DNA of 64,000 nt from Forficula auricularia (taxonomy: Eukaryota > Arthropoda > Insecta > Dermaptera > Forficulidae), in the NCBI GenBank assembly GCA_024734495.1, contig JALMQS010000136.1:1822929-1886928 (forward strand). The letters run 5' to 3'. Numbering within the stretch: the stretch's first letter is position 1; every line of letters begins with the position of its first letter. Shown here piece after piece: positions 1-11,696 of the stretch. Both the position numbers and the translations under genes were made by a program. The notes beneath the pieces are model-generated. The model saw nothing but the letters and a program-made list of their open reading frames with translations. It was not told the DNA's origin and searched no databases.

Positions 1-616
1 GAGATTGCTTCTCCACCATCGAGTGTCCTTATTAATCTTTAGTCCTTGTTTTTAATAAGAGGAAAAATCTAATTAGATAAAAAAAACCTCTTTTCCGATA
101 ATTATTTCAATTCCATTATTCCCCAATCAAATCGATTGGTATCTCTCTCCCTCTCCCTCTTCCTCCTCAGAAAATGATAAAAAAATTCAATTCATAAATA
201 GAGAAATTATCTCGAAACGTTTGAGGGTTTTAAATGAACGTTTTTAAGATTTTTTATAAAATATTTTATTTATTATAATTTCGATTATTTGCTCATAAGA
301 ATTAGAGATTTACGTTATTTCGTCATTGATCATATCATCAGAACTTGACCAAATTCATATGGGACCACCCCTAAGGTACCCCTTTTCCTATAAAATAAAG
401 TAAAAAGAATCATCGAAATTGGTCCACTTGGCAAAAAGTTCTCGTTGAACATACATAAAATAAATAAATAAATAAATAGGTATCTTGACTACCTTGTAAC
501 TATACTGATCCAAGCGCAGAAAGAATCCATTAACAAAGAAGTTATGCGCGAACATACATAACAAAAAAGGTCCAATACCAATGAAAAAAACGGGATTAAT
601 CGGAAACTACTGAACC
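1..616. other. AT-rich stretch, no gene seen
   Basis: AT-rich sequence with short low-complexity runs, including an (AAAT)n tract near 455-478. I found no open frame of useful length, no RNA gene and no recognisable transposon end. Confidence 0.5.
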
Positions 617-843
617 CGAGAGGTGATCCGGGATCGGAAGTAGGTGTATACCTCTTTGGAAGTATTTTGGAAGTACTTGGAAATATTTGGGAGTACTTGG
701 AAACATTTGGAAGTATTTGGAAATATTTGAAAGTACTTGGAAAGTATTTGGAAGCACTTGGAAATATTTGGAAGTACTTTGAAATATTTGGCAGTACAAG
801 TGGAGGTAGGTGTACAGCATATTAGGTCGCGGTTCACCCCTCG
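617..843. mobile_element. Small inverted-repeat element with 20-bp minisatellite core (copy 1)
   Basis: The left end reads CGAGAGGTGATCCGGGA, and the right end, reverse-complemented, reads CGAGGGGTGAACCGCGA, an imperfect 17-bp terminal inverted repeat. Just inside both ends is a GTAGGTGTA segment. The core is a degenerate tandem array of a unit near 20 bp (GGAAGTACTTGGAAATATTT). Related copies lie at 2968-3129, 47130-47290 and 47366-47650. The array forces repetitive open frames on the minus strand (YFQVLPN-type peptides) that are not genes. There is no transposase, so this is a non-autonomous element of unknown superfamily. Confidence 0.6.
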
Positions 844-970
844 ACTGAACCCAATGCAAAAAAATCATCAAAATCGGTTCACAATTATTGGCGAAGAAAT
901 CAGGTAACATAGAGACGAAAAAAAAATCTGTCGAATTGAAAACCTCCGCCATTTATGAAGTCGGTTAAAA
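844..970 (-). repeat. Dispersed repeat ending in GAAGTCGGTT (fragment)
   Basis: Read on the minus strand this matches 42660-42790: a CCGACTTC start, a GGAGG segment, then 'acctcat'-like and 'gaaccgattttga'-like blocks ending at a 'gcattgggttcag' block. It shows no coding frame. It may be part of a non-autonomous transposon; superfamily not assigned. Confidence 0.5.
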
Positions 971-1609
971 ATGAAAAATAATTTCTTGTGGGAGCCTCAA
1001 TGTATACAAAAGTTCTACTTTTTTGGTGCAACTTATCTTGTATCAATATCATTACAGAAAAAAGTGAACAAAATGAATTTAAAAATAGTTGGTAGGTAAA
1101 GATTCATAAAAAAAGGAGTTTTCTTTAATTTTGAATCAGAGAGACAAGAGGCGGCCTTTGAATCCCCCTTTGAACATTATCAGGCAGAGTGGCGTATTGT
1201 TCCTCTTGACGTGTGGCTTTATCTTCTCAGTTCGATCACTGATAATTATCGGTTGACGATCCCAATCAGTTTCAGCGGCTTGTCATGTTTGAATAATGTC
1301 TCAATTAAATAAGAAGCCCTTAACTCCCACGGTCCCCTCTTCATCACGGATCCCCCACTATTTCCCCAAGAACGCCTATTTCCTTTCTACGCGTGGTATT
1401 TTTTTACTCTTAAAAAAAACTGAGTCGACAGATTCCCTACATGGTATAGGTAAGAAAAAGTTCTTAAGGAGAGCGTTCGAGCCCCACGGAGAGGGTAGAT
1501 TCTTTTTCAAGATCCTTTTAATAACCCTCTGTCATCACATATTATTATTTATGTAACCAATTTTTATTCAAACCCTTTTTTACTTTGCCATACATTGTAT
1601 GAAGAAGTA
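971..1609. other. Intergenic stretch, no supported gene
   Basis: AT-rich, with a more balanced patch at 1140-1350. An 86-codon open frame at 1296-1556 has no recognisable domain, ends in hydrophobic low-complexity sequence and has no splice-like border, so I do not call it a gene. Confidence 0.4.
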
Positions 1610-1790
1610 TCTATTATATATATATATACATAAAATTAAGGTTTTGTCTGTACATTGCTCCAAATCACGCCAAATTTTGGTTGCACAAGTATCAATCAAA
1701 GTTATGAACGAAAACACCCTCAACAAAATTCATGTCTGTCTGTTTCCGTTGTTTCCAAAAAGTTGCTCACGATTCACGTAAAAAAAATGT
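1610..1790 (+). mobile_element. Helitron 5'-end fragment
   Basis: Begins with TC after a host A and runs through the family's leader (AAAATTAAGGTTTTGTCTG, then a block containing CAAATTTTGGTTGCACA) into the GTCTGTCTG microsatellite. It matches the 5' ends of the complete Helitrons at 14831 and 18789 and the minus-strand copy at 7175. Homology stops near the GATTCACGTAAAAA block, so the element is truncated and lacks the 3' hairpin and CTAG end. Confidence 0.75.
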
Positions 1791-2800
1791 AAATTTACTA
1801 TATGTTTTTACAGTGAGCATGTTAGTTCTCTGATTCGACTCCTGAGGGGATGAATCACCTCTGAAATCGCAATTTAATGATATTTCTACTAAAATCTTAG
1901 AATTTGTCCTAAAGATTGAATTCTTTCTCTTTTAATATACATTTATCTTGCTTTTCAGAATGTAGGGGTAACAGCGACCTACGCAAAAAATGTTGGGGTA
2001 ATGGCTAAAAAAGTTCCCCGACCTCTGTTCTAATTAAACAACAAAACGTTCAACAATGATTAAAATTTGTTCCTTACACATCTCTATGAATTTAGAATTT
2101 GAAAAATAATAATCATGGACACGAATCTTTCTAAATTTGTGTGATTTTGATGCCCATTATAGCTCAAGAAAGAAACTTCGTATCAATTTCGTCCTGTTGC
2201 CAAATTTGTATTTCCAATGCGGAAAATTGATTAGATTTTGGAATATCTTCTAGCTTTAGAACTTCCGGCTCAAAAATGCAGAAAATATTTTTTAAATTAT
2301 TTTATATTGAAATGTATAATAAATCATTCATTTATGAAAATATTGGTTTTTTGTTAAAAACCATACTATTCACAATTAAAAATATTGATTAAAAAACTAA
2401 CAAACATGTAAAATAAAATTGCAACAAGGTTTCGATCACTTCATCAATAATAATCGCCTTCAATTAAGAGATAATCGTAAGAAGACTGACAAGTAGTTAA
2501 TTATTCAATTATAAAAACTTGGAAAATCTATTTCTTCGACTATAAATATAACTACACTACTAGAAATTTAAAAGCCCGATCCAAGATAGTATTAGAAAAT
2601 TATTTTATTTTGGTATTTGGGTATGACTCGATTGGCACGTGGAAGTCGATCCCTTCGGAAATGAAATATAACTTATAAGGGGTTTTAGTACAAATTTTTA
2701 AAAATGGGACATAAGGGCATAAATGAGCACTTGAATGTGGTATTTTTTGGTATGCAAAGGTGAAAAGTGCAGGCTTGACCAGTGTCGAGATATACAGGCT
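1791..2800. other. AT-rich stretch, nothing recognised
   Basis: About 1 kb of AT-rich DNA with homopolymer runs. Short open frames on either strand (for example 2600-2872 minus) have no domain signature. Confidence 0.4.
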
Positions 2801-2802
2801 TA

Positions 2803-2865
2803 CAAAGAGAAACAAAGAGGTTGTCCTCTGCTTGATGCAAATAAACATACACACATATATATATC
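2803..2865 (+). repeat. Dispersed ~42-bp terminal module (GAAACAAAGAGGTTGTCC type)
   Basis: The block GAAACAAAGAGGTTGTCC, continued by CTCTGCTTGATGCAAATA and then AACATACACA, recurs at 33525-33560 and 44450-44500 (plus), at 34138-34175 and 45390-45435 (minus), and more divergently at 59970-60015. Facing pairs of this block bracket inverted-repeat elements, so it behaves as a transposon terminal sequence. This copy has no visible partner. Confidence 0.6.
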
Positions 2866-2967
2866 GAAACAAAAACTTTTCAATTATATACAGGTTTGCT
2901 ATTATATTTTATATATATAGAGGTTGAGTATGGATTTGTCAAAACTGTGCTACAGTTAGACGCAATG

Positions 2968-3129
2968 GATGAACCGCGATTGAAATTAGGTGTACACGTC
3001 TTTGGAATTATGTGGAATTATTTTGGTATTCATTAGAGAATGCCCCTTCATTCTATTGTCTTCTACTTGGAAATGAAAGTGGAAGTGGAAGTAGGTGTAC
3101 ACGATATTAGGTCGCGGTTCACCTCTCGG
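2968..3129. mobile_element. Small inverted-repeat element (copy 2)
   Basis: Starts GATGAACCGCGATTG and ends GGTCGCGGTTCACCTCTCGG, giving terminal inverted repeats like those at 617-843. It keeps the GTAGGTGTACAC segment, but the 20-bp minisatellite is reduced to a few units. Confidence 0.55.
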
Positions 3130-4460
3130 TTAGACCCCTTGTGCTTTGACCCCCTCATATCTAATAAGATCTTTGATTTAAATGAATAATCGTAATGTAA
3201 AATTAATATTTTTGTGAACTTTGAAAAACACCATCTTTTTAAAAAAATTTAAAAGCTTAGTTGTTTTTAATCATAATTAAATAATAAATTTAATACAAAT
3301 AAATATTAAATTTAATACAATTACTCAAATGTATAATTTGAATTGGTACTGTGCGTTATTCGAATGGCGATTTGGTTTTCTATTTCGATTCTACATATTG
3401 TAATTGAAAAATTAATTGAATTTTTGCTATTTGACATTTACTGCATGTACTACAAAATCGTTTTTATTTTTTCGAGATTTAATTTTTATCTCTTTCAAAT
3501 CAAAAAGTGATATTATTTTCCATCACGAGTTGGGTGAGTGAACAAGTGACTGACTGGGTTACTACTGCACTAGATACTCACTATTTACTAGAATGTTAGT
3601 CGGATGTTAATTAATAACTTGAATGGTAATTAATAAGAAAAAAGGGTCAGCAGCAAAAAATAAATTTACTTGTTGAAGCTTTGTCAGCTTGATGAATGGA
3701 ACAAATATTTAGGTTGGACCACCCATAGTGAAATTTAAAAAAATGTTGAAATTTTCATATAATTACTCAAGTACTATTGCCACTAATTAAATAACATACA
3801 TAATAACAACATCATTAGCAGATATAGAAGCAAATGTTGATTCAATCTAACTATAATCCCTTCAGAAAAAAGAAGCTGCAGGCTTATGATACAGCAGACA
3901 GACGGACTTCAAAGGACCCCGTTTTTGCCAATTTTGGTATCTACGAAACCCTAAAATTTCCCATTTAAAATCATAGTCAGAATTTTTAGGAAATGTTAAA
4001 TGAAACTTGTGTAAGAATTATTTGACATTTAAAATAAAAATGTTCTCCCTGTTTTTTCTTCTAAATAAATATCCATTATCCACCCCTATTGAGGGCTCGG
4101 GGTTCACCCCTCGTAGCGTCGTTACTGACCACCTCTAATCTAAAATTCGTTAACAATTACAAATACAATTTTTTTCCTTCCAAATTGGACTTTTCTAAAA
4201 ATGGAAAATGCGAGATCTGAGATGGAATGGATTATTTTTAATTATATGTTATACATCAAGTGTTTTTCTAAAGAATTCAAAGCCTATTTCTATCGTGAAT
4301 TTGAACTCATATTTTCAATTTGGGAATAGTCATTTCCATTGCACTTCGAAACACTCAACCACCATTTTTTAGGCTATGTGTTTATATTTGGAATCTCTAG
4401 ATCGAGAAATTTTAGAAATGAATATTTAAATCTTTGAGTGAAATATTTGGCGCAATATAT
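3130..4460. other. AT-rich stretch, nothing recognised
   Basis: No gene, RNA or complete mobile element seen. A lone TIR-like string (GGGGTTCACCCCTCG) at 4099-4113 resembles the end of the minisatellite element family and may be a relic. Confidence 0.4.
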
Positions 4461-4462
4461 GT

Positions 4463-4560
4463 GTATATGACAGAAGGGTAGCCAATTGGACCAAATTGCT
4501 AATTTTAACACTCGGATTCGAGACCCGAAGGAGTAAAAAGAACCCTTCTGATAATTATAT
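4463..4560 (+). mobile_element. tRNA-like SINE fragment
   Basis: Contains a B-box-like GGATTCGAGACCCGA followed by 'aaagaacccttctgat', and upstream an 'agaagggtagccaattgg' block that could hold a decayed A box. The arrangement resembles the unit at 51518-51735 and the tRNA-like heads at 11435, 17751 and 18107. It lacks a credible cloverleaf, so it is a SINE relic and not a tRNA gene. Confidence 0.45.
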
Positions 4561-4654
4561 AATTAAAAATAATCGATCCCAACTCGAATCTATCAAATCT
4601 TTTTTAAATTTTCCTAGAAATTTCTTTCGTCAATTTGTACTCTTATAGTGAATT

Positions 4655-5150
4655 CAATACTTCAAAAAGAGCTGCGTTTTAATCATCATCATTGAGTATA
4701 CAGTCCTAAGACTGGTTTGATGCAACAATCCGTCTCCACTCGACTCTGTCCCCCCCGCCAGCTGTTTGACCTCTCTAAATGTCTGGCATTCCATATCCCC
4801 AATTATTTGGTTGAAATATTCTAATCTGGGCTCCCCTTCCCCTTTTCTTTCCCACCTCCTCCAAGATATTCCTAAGCAGTCCCCCATGTCTCAGTGTGTG
4901 CCCCATCATCTGACCTCTTCTCTTCTTCAGACTCTTCCACAAGGTTCTTCTTTCTCCGATTCTTCCAAGAACTTCTTCATTTGTAATTTATCCATCCATT
5001 TGATATTCATCATTCTTCTGAGCACCACATTTCGAAAGCTCTAATCTCTTTCTCTCCTGTTTTTCTAATTGTCCAGGTTTCACACCCGTACATGGCTATG
5101 CTCCATACATACATCTTCAATAGCAACTTCCTGTTTTCTAAGCTGATTGA
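4655..5150 (-). pseudogene. Non-LTR retrotransposon (LINE) 3' end, decayed
   Basis: On the minus strand, reading down from about 5150, the conceptual translation gives pieces typical of the region downstream of a LINE reverse transcriptase: WSIAMYGCETWT, then RAFEMWC, then KWMDKLQMKKFLEES. The pieces lie in different frames, so at least two frameshifts are present. The copy ends with a RVEWRRIV-like segment, stop codons and a (GAT)n-like tail near 4690, as expected of a LINE 3' terminus. Upstream domains are missing, so this is a dead 5'-truncated copy. The clade is not resolved. Confidence 0.75.
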
Positions 5151-5267
5151 GGAGGACGTTTTAATGGTGAAATTAAATTTTCTATAAAATATACGATATT
5201 TCGATCTCTAACTACACTCTTTCTCACGTTGAAATATTGCATCCATAGTGAAAATATATTGACATAC

Positions 5268-5480
5268 AGGACTGTCCAACCCGTGTCCCGAGGCCCAGTA
5301 CTGCAATGAGTGTGGCCCAACATAAAATCATTAAAACATTGAGATTTATATGTAGAGATATATTTTTTCCGTTTTTCGAAATAAGAATATATATTTGTAC
5401 AATACGTGAAGCTTTTTTCATGAATAAAATTCACTAAAAGCAAAATTATAACCTCAACTATATAATATAAAAAAAAATAA
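5268..5480 (+). mobile_element. hAT-like element 5'-end fragment
   Basis: Starts CAGGACTGTCCAACCCGTG and shares the following block (GTGGCCCAACATAAAATC-like, then AAAACATTGAGATTTATATG) with the hAT-type element at 5815. The matching right end was not found, so it is a fragment or a heavily decayed copy. Confidence 0.5.
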
Positions 5481-5814
5481 TTAAGTTCCGAATATTTAAA
5501 AATTCTTCTTCTTCTCATATTTTCATTTTCTAAAATATTTATTATTTCTGCAATTTATATGCTACGACACTAATCAAGTCTATAGTTATCAGTCTCGTAC
5601 AAGGAGACAAGGAATTGGGATTTTCTAGAACAATCACAATTAATTGATAATTTCTCTCCTGGGCTAAAACTTGTCAGGACTTGTATTTTAGATCTTTGCA
5701 CGTTCTTACATGTCAATAGATAATGGATAGTCAGGAATTATTATATCCGTGATCCTTTTAAAAAATAAATTATCATTTCTCATATCTTTCTTTGATCCCA
5801 TTCGATTTATAAAC

Positions 5815-7401
5815 CAGGGCTGTCTAACCCGTGGGCCAATATAATGTCATAAAATTTCTTAAAACATTGAGATTTATATGTCGATACTGGAATACACACA
5901 ACAATTTGGCCTGGTATTTTTTTTCCTTAAAATAAGAAATCTGAAAATCTACGAAAAATAAAAGTGCTAATTTTAAATTTTGAATCTGGAATTAAATTTC
6001 AAGATTTCCGAAAAAATAATCAGCATTTTGGTCTATTTTCGACTCAAATAAATTTTATCTGAAAGAAAAATTGAATATTGTCTCTTTATTAGAATTTTAT
6101 GTTAATTACTAGCTGCAAGGCCCGCCTTTGGCGGCCCTCTTTCTAGCCAGGGGGCACGCCCCCTGAACCCCCAACCCACGAACCCCTCCCTCACACTCCA
6201 CTCCGACCCACCACACCTCCCGAAATCCACCCAGCACCCCTACCCCCAGCACCATGCACCCGTGCCCAACCCCCGCCCCCACACTACCACCCCAACACTC
6301 CATCCCGCACCCCACCCACCTCCGACCCCCAAACCACGAACCCCAACCTCACACCCCATCTACCGTACCCTCCGAAACCCACCCAGCTCCCCCCACCCCC
6401 CGCACCATGCACCCGTGCCCACCCCCACCCCCACCAACCACCCCAACCTGCACCCCACCCACCTCGGACCACCACCCCCGTACCACCCCACTACGCCACT
6501 GGACCCTCACCTGAACCCCCATTCCATCCCACGCACCGCATGCCCTAAGCCACCCACACTCCACCCCCGAACCCACACCCATCCCCGCACCATCACTCCA
6601 CCCCCACCCACCCTCCGCACCCACCCTCCGCACCCAGTTTTTGCATTTCTAGCCTTCTAGTGACCCACAGATTATGTATACAAAATTTGGTTGAGTTTGG
6701 TCCAAGAGCAAGAATTTACATATTTTTCACCCCCCCCCCCCCTTTGGATTTTTTGGGGGAATTTTTTTAAACAAAAGTTGTCAGAAAGCACATCCCCTAC
6801 AACTTTGTTTATCATAATAATTATCCATAGTGTTAATAGTTTAGGAGTTATTTGATAATTTTCATTCGTGTGCACCCCCAAAACCCCTTCTGGGGTCAAA
6901 ATATCAAAACGTTATATAGCTAAAAACGTAAGTTAGAAGACATCTGATGTAAATATGAAATTTCATAATAATCCCTTCAGCCGTTTTTATGTGAATCGTG
7001 AGCAACTTTTCGGAATCGACGGAAACAGACAGACATACATACATACAGACCGACAGACAGACAGGAATTTTGTTGGGGGTGTTTTCGTTCATAACTTTGC
7101 TTGAAACGTGTGCAACCAAAATTTGGCGTGATTTGGAGCAATGTACAGGCAAAACCTTAATTTTATATATATAGATCTAGCCAGAAAGAAATATAAACAA
7201 ATAATAATACATAATATCACTTTTTGTAAGTATGTAGGTATGTATTTACATATACGAGAAGCTATTTTAAAGTATAAAATTTACCTTTTATCTTTTTTTG
7301 AATAACAAATATCAATAGAATTATAATATTTTATCCGCGATCCGAGACAATTTTTTTTCTTCAAATGTGGCCCGTGTAAGCCAAAAGGTTGGACACCCCT
7401 G
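5815..7401. mobile_element. hAT-like non-autonomous element, split by a Helitron
   Basis: Left end CAGGGCTGTCTAACCCGTG; the right end reverse-complements to CAGGGGTGTCCAACCTTTTG. CAG-starting inverted ends of this form are characteristic of hAT transposons. No transposase frame is present. A complete minus-strand Helitron occupies 6109-7175, so the Helitron landed later. The flanking 8-mers (5807-5814 and 7402-7409) do not match convincingly, so the outer borders are less certain than for the other hAT copies. Confidence 0.6.
6109..7175 (-). mobile_element. Complete non-autonomous Helitron, copy H1
   Basis: On the minus strand the element starts TCTATATATATAAAATTAAG at 7175, preceded by host A, and ends with a GC-rich hairpin (GGCCGCC AAA GGCGGGCC), then CTTGCAGCTAG at 6109, followed by host T. 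TC at the 5' end, hairpin plus CTAG at the 3' end and insertion between A and T are the defining features of Helitrons. There is no Rep/helicase coding. Internally it carries a CAGACAGA-type microsatellite near 7030-7065, a conserved AAGTTGTAGGGGATGTG-like block, the 107-bp module and a strongly strand-skewed G-rich tract (C-rich on plus, 6160-6640). Confidence 0.85.
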
Positions 7402-8032
7402 ATCTAATAATTACATTTATATCCCAAGAAATAATAAATTCTTTTTTTAACTATAAAATAAAATATAGGACTTTTAATCTTGCTTCGTTTTGTACATATA
7501 AGATAAAAACTTGATGGATATTTAAAGGATTTAGTATTCAAAGGGTATATTAGGCATCGTGTGGGGTTTTAAATAAAAAATATACCAGAAGTAGTAGCTC
7601 TTTGATTTGAAATAGAAGATTTAGGATCGATCTAACCAAACTGGATTGGAATCGAATAAAAAATAGCCTCTTCCAATACTGCATTAGCTTAACTCAAGTC
7701 AATTAAATTAACAAAAAAGGATCGGTTGACCGGTGAATGGACATGAATCAGAGGCATCCAAATAAAACGACGTCTTACCATAAATTAAGAGCTGACACAA
7801 TTTACTAGCAAATGAATCAATTTAATGCACTTAACGAGAGCATTTATTACTATCCGATTACTAAACTCACAACAGCTGCAGATTTCCGAAGTTAAGCTCT
7901 AATTGAAAGAAAAAGTGAAAATCTCAACGGCTCGGTAGCTAAGCTCTTCGCAAATTTCCCACTTGGTAGGGGGTAAACTATCTCTATCATTAGAGTCTCT
8001 CTAGTATTAATTTTAAATATAATACCAAAAAC
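7402..8032. other. Intergenic stretch, nothing recognised
   Basis: AT-rich DNA between two hAT elements. No open frame or RNA gene is supported. Confidence 0.4.
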
Positions 8033-9359
8033 CAGGGGCTCCCAAACTTTTCCGAAACGCGGCGCCATTTTTCAATTAAAATTTTTCCATGGCGCCGTAT
8101 TATATATTATTTATTTCGCCACGCAGTAGGGGACATCCTCTTACAACAGATAAGAAGTTTACAAATCAGGTCTATAAAATTGGTGTTAAAATTTACATTT
8201 TTCTCTCTCTCTCTCTATTTACAGTAGTCGCATTGTTAAAATTTGATACATATCTATGTCAAATAAATAAAAACAAAAATAAAAAAGATTTAGAGAAAAA
8301 AAATAAATAAATAAGCTGACGTGTTCTGATGTGGCCATCCACTTGACTTTACCTTACAACCTGGCCCCTAAAATTATTTATAATCATGTAGGGGGGGGGC
8401 TTAGTTTTTGAATTTTTATACTTCTGGGGTCCCACTGATTATGTATACAAAATTTGGTTGAGTTTGGTAAATGGCCAAGATTTTCATTTTTTGATCCTCC
8501 CCCCCCCCCCCATTTTGGGCGGTTAGTTTTTGCATTTTTAGACTTCTGGGGGTCCACTGATTATGTATATAAAATTTGGTTGAGTTTGCTCAAATGGCCT
8601 AGATTTTTAATTTTTAACCCACCCTCCACCCCCCTTAATTTTGGGTTGATATGCACCAAAATCTAATCAGTTGTTAATCTCAATGGACCAAAACTATGTG
8701 TGAAATTTGGTTTCGATATTCAAACTAGTTTTTGAGCTAGCTCGTCCACAAAAATTTGGTAACGCATAGACTAACGGACAACCAGACAACCAGACAGACT
8801 AAGAGACTTTTTGACAAAACAATTATTATCTAGAAAAATATAATTTTTTCCATGTTCACTTATTAAAGCTTTTCTGTAGGGCGAAACGCCATGGTTGCGC
8901 TCAATTTTTTTAATCAAAATAGTTTCATCCGTTTTTGAGATATATCGAAAAAAAGAAGGAAAAAAACCACATTTTTCATGCACGATTACACAATACTTGA
9001 CCATACCCTGTATGATAAAGTAAAAATAAAAAGTATAACTACTATATACATATTATAGATCGAAACAAATACCTAATTTCATCTCTCTAAGTACTCTTGT
9101 ATTAAAAACGATAAAAATATCTTGAGAAGTATTAGTTTTTTTTTATATGGAAATCAAAGATTCAGACCATAGGGGGACCCTTTGTATTCATTTCAGATTT
9201 TTTCGAGGGTGTCAAAGTTAGATTTTTTCGGTTTATGTATGTCTAAACGTAAGCAAGGACATAAAAATGAAATTCTCACTTTGTTTTTTGTCTAGTTAGG
9301 CTAAATGTCTTCCTTCAATTAATTATGAAGCTTCACGGCGCACAGTTTGGGAACCACTG
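8033..9359. mobile_element. hAT-like element with near-perfect 8-bp target duplication
   Basis: Left end CAGGGGCTCCCAAACTTT; the right end reverse-complements to CAGTGGTTCCCAAACTG. The flanking 8-mers are ccaaaaac (8025-8032) and ccataaac (9360-9367), 7 of 8 identical, as expected for hAT insertion. Second conserved blocks (GCGGCGCCAT and CACGGCGCAC) lie inside the ends. The interior holds two or three copies of the ~107-bp module (8400-8660) and, inverted, a 'ctagctcgtccacaaaaatttgg ... acaatacttgacc' region also found at 22137-22450. No transposase is encoded. Confidence 0.75.
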
Positions 9360-9429
9360 CCATAAACTATTCAAATTTTATTTTATTTAATTTATTTGGG
9401 GCAGTTCAATTCGTAAATTCTCATCGCCG

Positions 9430-9530
9430 TCATTATTACCGAGTAAACATTCCTAAGACTAGTTTGACGCAACTACCCGATTTCAACTCAACGATGTCAA
9501 CATCACCTATAGCGACAAGCGTAATAAATT
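9430..9530 (-). pseudogene. Short LINE 3'-end relic
   Basis: The block CATTCCTAAGACTAGTTTGA followed by CGCAACTACCCGATTTC is a diverged version of the LINE terminus at 4700-4740 (CAGTCCTAAGACTGGTTTGA). It is probably an older copy of the same LINE family in the same orientation. Confidence 0.45.
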
Positions 9531-9599
9531 TATTTTCCTTATTTTCAAACGAAATAAAATTTATACCCGCTGAATAACATATGATTCTTGATAAGCACT

Positions 9600-9880
9600 T
9601 CCTCAACATTACTTGACTCTACAGGCTCTACTCTTTGTTGTAGGTACTTGGCCTACTTCAGAGTCGTTCTTCAAACGCTCTCTATGTACAGTGTACATGC
9701 GTGGTCTCAATTTCACGAAATCCCTCCGGATCTGAAACGATGTGTTGGTTCTACATGGTTAGATTTTTACGAAGTGTGGTTGTTAGCCTGACATTCAAGC
9801 CCTTTTAGTTGCCTTCTAAGACAAGCAAGGGATACTGTGGACCTATTCTACCACCGGCCCACAGAGGGGACCTAATAAGC
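9600..9880. repeat. Dispersed repeat shared with 48490-48600
   Basis: The end block (AAGCCCTTTTAGTTGCCTTC, then AAGACAAGCAAGGGATACTG, then CACAGAGGGGA) aligns with 48515-48595 (CCCTTTTAGTCGCCTTTTAC, then GACATGCAGGATACTGCGG, then CTACAGGGGA). No coding or tRNA-like features were recognised, and the family is unassigned. Confidence 0.5.
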
Positions 9881-10039
9881 CCATGAACTTCGAACAAAAA
9901 TCTTTGGAGCCGTTACAAGAGAAAATTACAAATGAACGCAAACTAGAATTTCAATGCTCTGCGAATTAACAATTGTGTAATCGAGATGGGGTACGCATCG
10001 GACAATGTATTTCGTCACTTTTTTACTTTCACATTTATA

Positions 10040-10395
10040 TTCATAGAATAAAATGGAAAAGTATTGCAATGGTCTGTCTGGGTCCTGACTTTTTGAGAGC
10101 TTGTATCTCAGAGATGAAAAAGTTTATTTCATTTTGAAACTTCTAGGTGGAATGAATCGATGCCCTTAAAAGTTGAAAATCGATTTTAGGACATAAAACC
10201 GGAAATTGTAGTCCCTAGAGGCCAAAAAGGGGCCATACATCCATTGGTCAGTGCGTACGTATGTATGTATGTATGTATGTATGTATGTACATATGTACGT
10301 ATGTACCCCTCTGCGTTTCGCAACCATAAGTCTCAGAGATACGAAATTCGAAACTTAAGCTCGATATAGGCTAGAAGGAGTACAGCAATCCTTAT
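10040..10395 (+). repeat. Dispersed repeat family with (ATGT)n microsatellite
   Basis: Contains AAAGTATTGCAATGG, a run of ATGT units (10257-10300) and a block ending AAGCTCGATATAGGCTAGAA. An inverted, shorter copy lies at 46385-46690 and a more distant relative at 48960-49480, which shares AAAGTATTGCAATCG and the AGTGCGTGCGGATGTATGT arrangement. Non-coding; it may be a non-autonomous transposon whose ends I could not fix. Confidence 0.55.
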
Positions 10396-10482
10396 AATTC
10401 ACCTTGTGCCTGAAGGGATGACAAATCAGATGAAAGTGCCTGTCATCTGATTGGCCATCACGCCGGGCACAAGGTGAATTCT
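10396..10482. mobile_element. Short near-perfect palindrome
   Basis: AATTCACCTTGTGCC at the left is exactly inverted at the right (GGCACAAGGTGAATT). The interior also pairs (ATCAGATGA with TCATCTGAT), so almost the whole ~85 bp can fold back. It sits at the edge of the ATGT repeat family and resembles a minimal MITE or a processed hairpin. Confidence 0.5.
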
Positions 10483-10499
10483 AAGGTTTTACCCTTTGA

Positions 10500-11434
10500 C
10501 AACGTTTAAAAAGAGTTTACCAACCCACATACAACTGGCCCTAAGGCAACGATATAGTCTTTAAACTCAATAATAAAAATATTTTTAAAGTGAAAATCCT
10601 TTGAAAAAAACGAACTTAACTGAATTGAACTTCTGATGTAGGTATCCATTTATTTTTTTCTCTATAAATCAAAGCATTGTCAACTATAATTAAGTTGCGT
10701 TCATAATTCAACAAAAAAGGGGTTGGAACTTACTCAAGGGTTTTATTCTTTCTTAGGCCATAATAAATATAAAATAACAAATAAATCATAGCATATACAA
10801 TAACAATAAGTTGGTCTTTAACTTTAGCCGTATATCATCCTTTACGGTGTACGAGTCAATATGAAAAGTTAAGTAAAGTGAGATAATAGCCAAATAATAT
10901 ATTATTAAATACACCTTTGGAAGCAATTTTATTAATCTGGCGTGAATTTCAAATACCCCTGACTCTTTTTCAGAGATATTTTTATAATTTTATTTCCGTT
11001 AACAATGAAAATGGGTCCCTTTTTCATCTAAATTTCTTTATCTTGTAAAAAAAAAAAATAATTAATTTATCATAAAATTTAATTTTTAAGGCATTATAAG
11101 AGGATTTTTTGTAAAATTTGCCAAAAAAATTTTCGAGAAATTTTGAAAGAAAAGAAATAACTACTTAAGTAAAATGAAGAACCTACTACTTACTTAAATA
11201 TTCAAATATTTTTATTTTAATTGCTTTCTCGCCCTTTAATCACAGTATTTACCTAAATTTGAAATTTCATAAAATAATTATTCGATTGGCTAGTCAAAGT
11301 TGTCACCCACATTACAGGGCAATGAAAAACTGTAAAAAGTCGCGGGCTAAATTTACGATGAAGATGTGAAAATTTTAAACAGAAATTTAATAAATGTTAT
11401 TTTATGTCGTAAGAATGTTGTCTCAAAAGATATC
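10500..11434. other. AT-rich stretch, nothing recognised
   Basis: About 930 bp of AT-rich DNA. No gene, RNA or transposon end is supported. Confidence 0.4.
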
Positions 11435-11565
11435 CTCTAAATGCCTGGATAGAGATTTTGGTACTCGGGTTCGATTCCCGAAGGTGAGTTAGCCCTTCTG
11501 ATCTGCAATTAATCTTATGTAATAAGATCTTTGATAACTTTCATAAACTTTCTTTATAAATTAAA
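11435..11565 (+). mobile_element. tRNA-like SINE copy
   Basis: Carries a strong B box (GGGTTCGATTCCCGA) followed by a GTTAGCCCTTCTGATCTGC block and a tail with AATAAGATCTTTGATAA. The tail resembles the 3' end of the SINEs at 17751 and 18107 (TAAAATCTTTGATAAATGAC). The A-box half is decayed, and no foldable tRNA is present. Confidence 0.55.
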
Positions 11566-11696
11566 ATATGTATTTACTAGCAGAATACACACTTTTTAAT
11601 TTAAAGATTACAAGATGAGAAAGGGGAAAATTGGATTTCAAGTTAATGCGATATATCGTATGTCTTTAAATAAGCTTAAAATTTAGTTTTTAGTTA

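Noticed and set aside
596..952. 118-codon minus-strand frame with YFQVLPN-type repeats
   Set aside because: It is the translation of the 20-bp minisatellite; the same peptide appears at 47340-47628 for the same reason.
6254..6660. Proline- and histidine-rich frames on plus and glycine-rich frames on minus (also 15441-15807 and 19413-19637)
   Set aside because: They fall in the G-rich tract of the Helitrons, are open in several frames at once and have no domain.
5807..7409. 8-bp target duplication for the hAT element 5815-7401
   Set aside because: The flanking 8-mers do not match well enough, so the duplication is not claimed.
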